Source: JAHBXE01 sp044222195
GTDB lineage: Bacteria > Planctomycetota > Phycisphaerae > Phycisphaerales > UBA1924
Assembly (NCBI GenBank): GCA_044222195.1
Contig: JBGANS010000008.1
Coordinates: 1-64,000, forward strand
Direction of reading: 5' to 3'
DNA: 64,000 bases
In this document: in pieces, positions 62,205-64,000 of the stretch
How positions within the stretch are numbered: the stretch's first letter is position 1
How the letters are laid out: the number at the start of each line of letters is the position of its first letter
Translations under genes and position numbers: made by a program
Notes under the pieces: generated by a model
Database searches by the model: none
What the model was told of the DNA's origin: nothing
The model's input: the letters and a program-made list of their open reading frames with translations, nothing else

Positions 62205-64000
62205 ATGTTCCGCACGAGGACACTCATGGTTGCCTCGCTGTGCATCGCAACCGGATCGAGATGCGCGATGGCGGATGATCCTCTCGCCACGCTTCGAGCG
62301 ATGTACCCGGACGTCCGCGTCCACAATGCGGGCAGGCACTACACCTATTTCTATGGCACCCGTATGTCGCCAGGAGCGACAGAGGCAGAAGCGGCGGCGG
62401 CCTTCCTTGCTCAACACGGAGATGTATTTGGCGGGCCATTGACCCAAGGGCGGCCGGAACTCTCTGAGGATCGGTCGGTGCAATCCCCCGACGGTCGGTT
62501 TGCGGTGTTCGCGTACCGTCAGAAGATTCGCGGCAAAGAAGTTGACGGGAGCCTGATCCGCATCAAGGTGCGGCGCGGAGAAGCGCCCTGTGTGGATTAC
62601 GCTGCCGCGAGAATGGCCGGAGAGCCAACAGCCGGGAGCGAGCAGCCTGTCCTGTGATTGGAAGCGGCGATTCTGGTTGTGCAGGGGATGTCCGGCATCG
62701 AAGGATTGGTGGTTGAAGGATCGCCGGAGGTGGTTGTGTTGCGGGGCGAGCGAAACCGGCCGGATGCGTGGTGCTGGCGACTGACGACTCGCGAAGGCGA
62801 CGGCCTATTGGCAAAACGGCGCGTGTACTACGTAGATACCGCTATGCCCCGGATCGTCCACGTGCGGAATTTCTTTGACAGTTTTGTTGACCCACCCACG
62901 ACAGGTGCGGTGGAGGGAAGCGGAATGCCCGCGGCGGATCCTTGGTACCCGTATCGGGGTAACTCGAATGATCTGGTCACGCACCGCATTCCAGGCATCC
63001 GAGTAAACGGGACGCCTACCGGCCAAAGTACAACGTCGGCATATGCCGACGGGAACGGGGAGTTTTCCATCTCGGCAGGGGCGGCCAATCAGGCCATTAC
63101 GCTGGCGGCATCGTTCGGGCCCTACTCGCCACCGTCGTCTCGGAATGGCCAGTGGTACCACTTGTGGATCGTGAATGCGTCGCCTTCGGACTATCTTGCC
63201 GACTCGCAAGGTGCCAATGTGGGTGATGACCGACTACTGACGCTCAGCAGTAGCAACTCGCAGTTTGATTCGGAAATGAGAACCGCCCAGGTGGATTCGA
63301 TCATCTGCGCGCGGCGATGTCGAGACTTCTTACTCCAGTACGTGTGGCCAGGATATTCGCTCTTTCTGTATTTGCTTCCCAACGAGCCGGGCGTGGGAGG
63401 GCAAGGCGGAACGTGGGCACCCAACGGTGGCGGGTCGTTTACCCTTGCCTTTCGCCCGAGTTACAACCCTACACCGCCGCTCGTTGGATCGTGGAACGCC
63501 GCCTCGCACTCGACCATTGCTCACGAGTTTGGGCACGCCCTACTGCACATCGTCGCGCCCGAACTATTTGGGGTCAGCGGCTTTCATGAGGGATTTGCGG
63601 ATAGTTTCTCTACGTTACTACTGGACATTTCAGTTCAGGGACCGTCTCAGCGCATGGACGGCGGCAACATTCGTGATGATCCGACGGTAGTCAACTGTCA
63701 ATACCCCTTGACAACCAGCGAGTGCGGATGTGCGGCTGCACATTCCACAGGCCAGCTTCTCTCTGGCATCTGGGTTCGTATTCGGACAGGTCTCAAGTCG
63801 TACTACGGGAATTCAACTGGCTTGAATCATGCCAGAACGATCTTTGGGCAGTGGGCCATGGTTACTTCCGGAGGTGACGAGACATGCGAAGGCGCGTACC
63901 CAGGCACGCTCATCGAATTGCTGAGCTTGTTTCCGTCAGAGACGTCCGAGGACGCGCCGAAGATCGAGGTGATCCTGGCATCGTTCGCAGCGCACAATAT
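62205..64000 (+). pseudogene. Secreted zinc metalloprotease with in-frame TGA, runs off window
   Basis: ATG 62205 begins a signal peptide (MFRTRTLMVASLCIATGSRC) and a propeptide-like region (ATLRAMYPDVRVHNAGRHYT). Codon 151 (62655-62657) is TGA. The same frame then stays open to the window end (at least 447 further codons), beginning LEAAILVVQGMSGIEGLVVEG. It carries a zinc site AHEFGHALLHIV (HExxH) and, 25 residues on, HEGFADSFS as the likely third ligand. The open frame continuing in phase argues for one gene broken by a point change, though read-through is possible. The 3' end is not in the window. The family is a gluzincin-type secreted protease, but the subfamily is uncertain. Confidence 0.75.

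Noticed and set aside
62655..62657. Genome-wide reassignment of TGA to a sense codon
   Set aside because: TGA ends many clearly intact genes here, for example the sigma factor at 18416-18418 and groES.

Overview
The window is GC-rich chromosomal DNA that looks like a planctomycete, most likely of the Phycisphaerae type. The basis is a combination of traits: six secreted proteins with a C-terminal PxP-hydrophobic-RRR sorting tail (PEP-CTERM type), two large secreted proteins ending in a Cys-rich double dockerin, an ECF sigma factor translationally coupled to a Ser/Thr kinase with a periplasmic sensor, a B12-dependent ribonucleotide reductase, and many solitary housekeeping genes in short or single-gene units. 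No exosortase, rRNA, prophage or transposase is visible. Genus and species cannot be named from this sequence.

Layout. 0-8 kb: an unrecognised protein, an FKBP half-domain, smc and a lipoprotein related to the flagellar P-ring protein FlgI. 8-13 kb: dcd, a broken four-helix-bundle (S23/intervening-sequence-type) gene between inverted heptamer arrays, and nrdJ. 13-17.6 kb: PEP-CTERM and HAF-type secreted proteins, a flavin reductase-like protein, a methyltransferase and tRNA-Leu(TAA). 17.8-21.6 kb: ECF sigma factor plus kinase-TPR-PA14 sensor. 21.6-27.7 kb: two huge repeat proteins with dockerin ends. 27.8-38.7 kb: fluC, a LOG-family gene, pyrD, a CPBP protease, a TPR-YggX fusion, DUF58, a 3D-domain protein, htpX, a TIM-barrel/cmk/plsC operon and gcvH. 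38.8-46.4 kb: an ABC ATPase with a FtsX-type permease, uvrB and an exopolysaccharide glycosyl-phosphotransferase. 46.5-49 kb: a frameshifted dnaJ/cbpA, an inverted octamer array and a malate dehydrogenase gene broken by an exact 19-bp duplication. 49-57 kb: tandem PEP-CTERM paralogues, apt, groES, aroA, another PEP-CTERM gene, icd and ridA. 57-64 kb: a zinc-ribbon peptide, a second LOG gene, a PEP-CTERM protein, a universal stress protein, mtfA, and a secreted metalloprotease with an in-frame stop that runs off the end.

The most notable pattern is a set of short-period tandem arrays (7, 8 and 9 nt), several in head-to-head inverted pairs, found around genes and inside reading frames (the unrecognised first gene and uvrB). 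Palindromic hairpins are also inserted in frame in nrdJ. Together with four disrupted genes and a poly-C tract placed exactly in a promoter spacer, this suggests a genome shaped by small dispersed repeats and slippage rather than by conventional transposons.

All functional calls rest on reading translated motifs by eye. No database search was possible.
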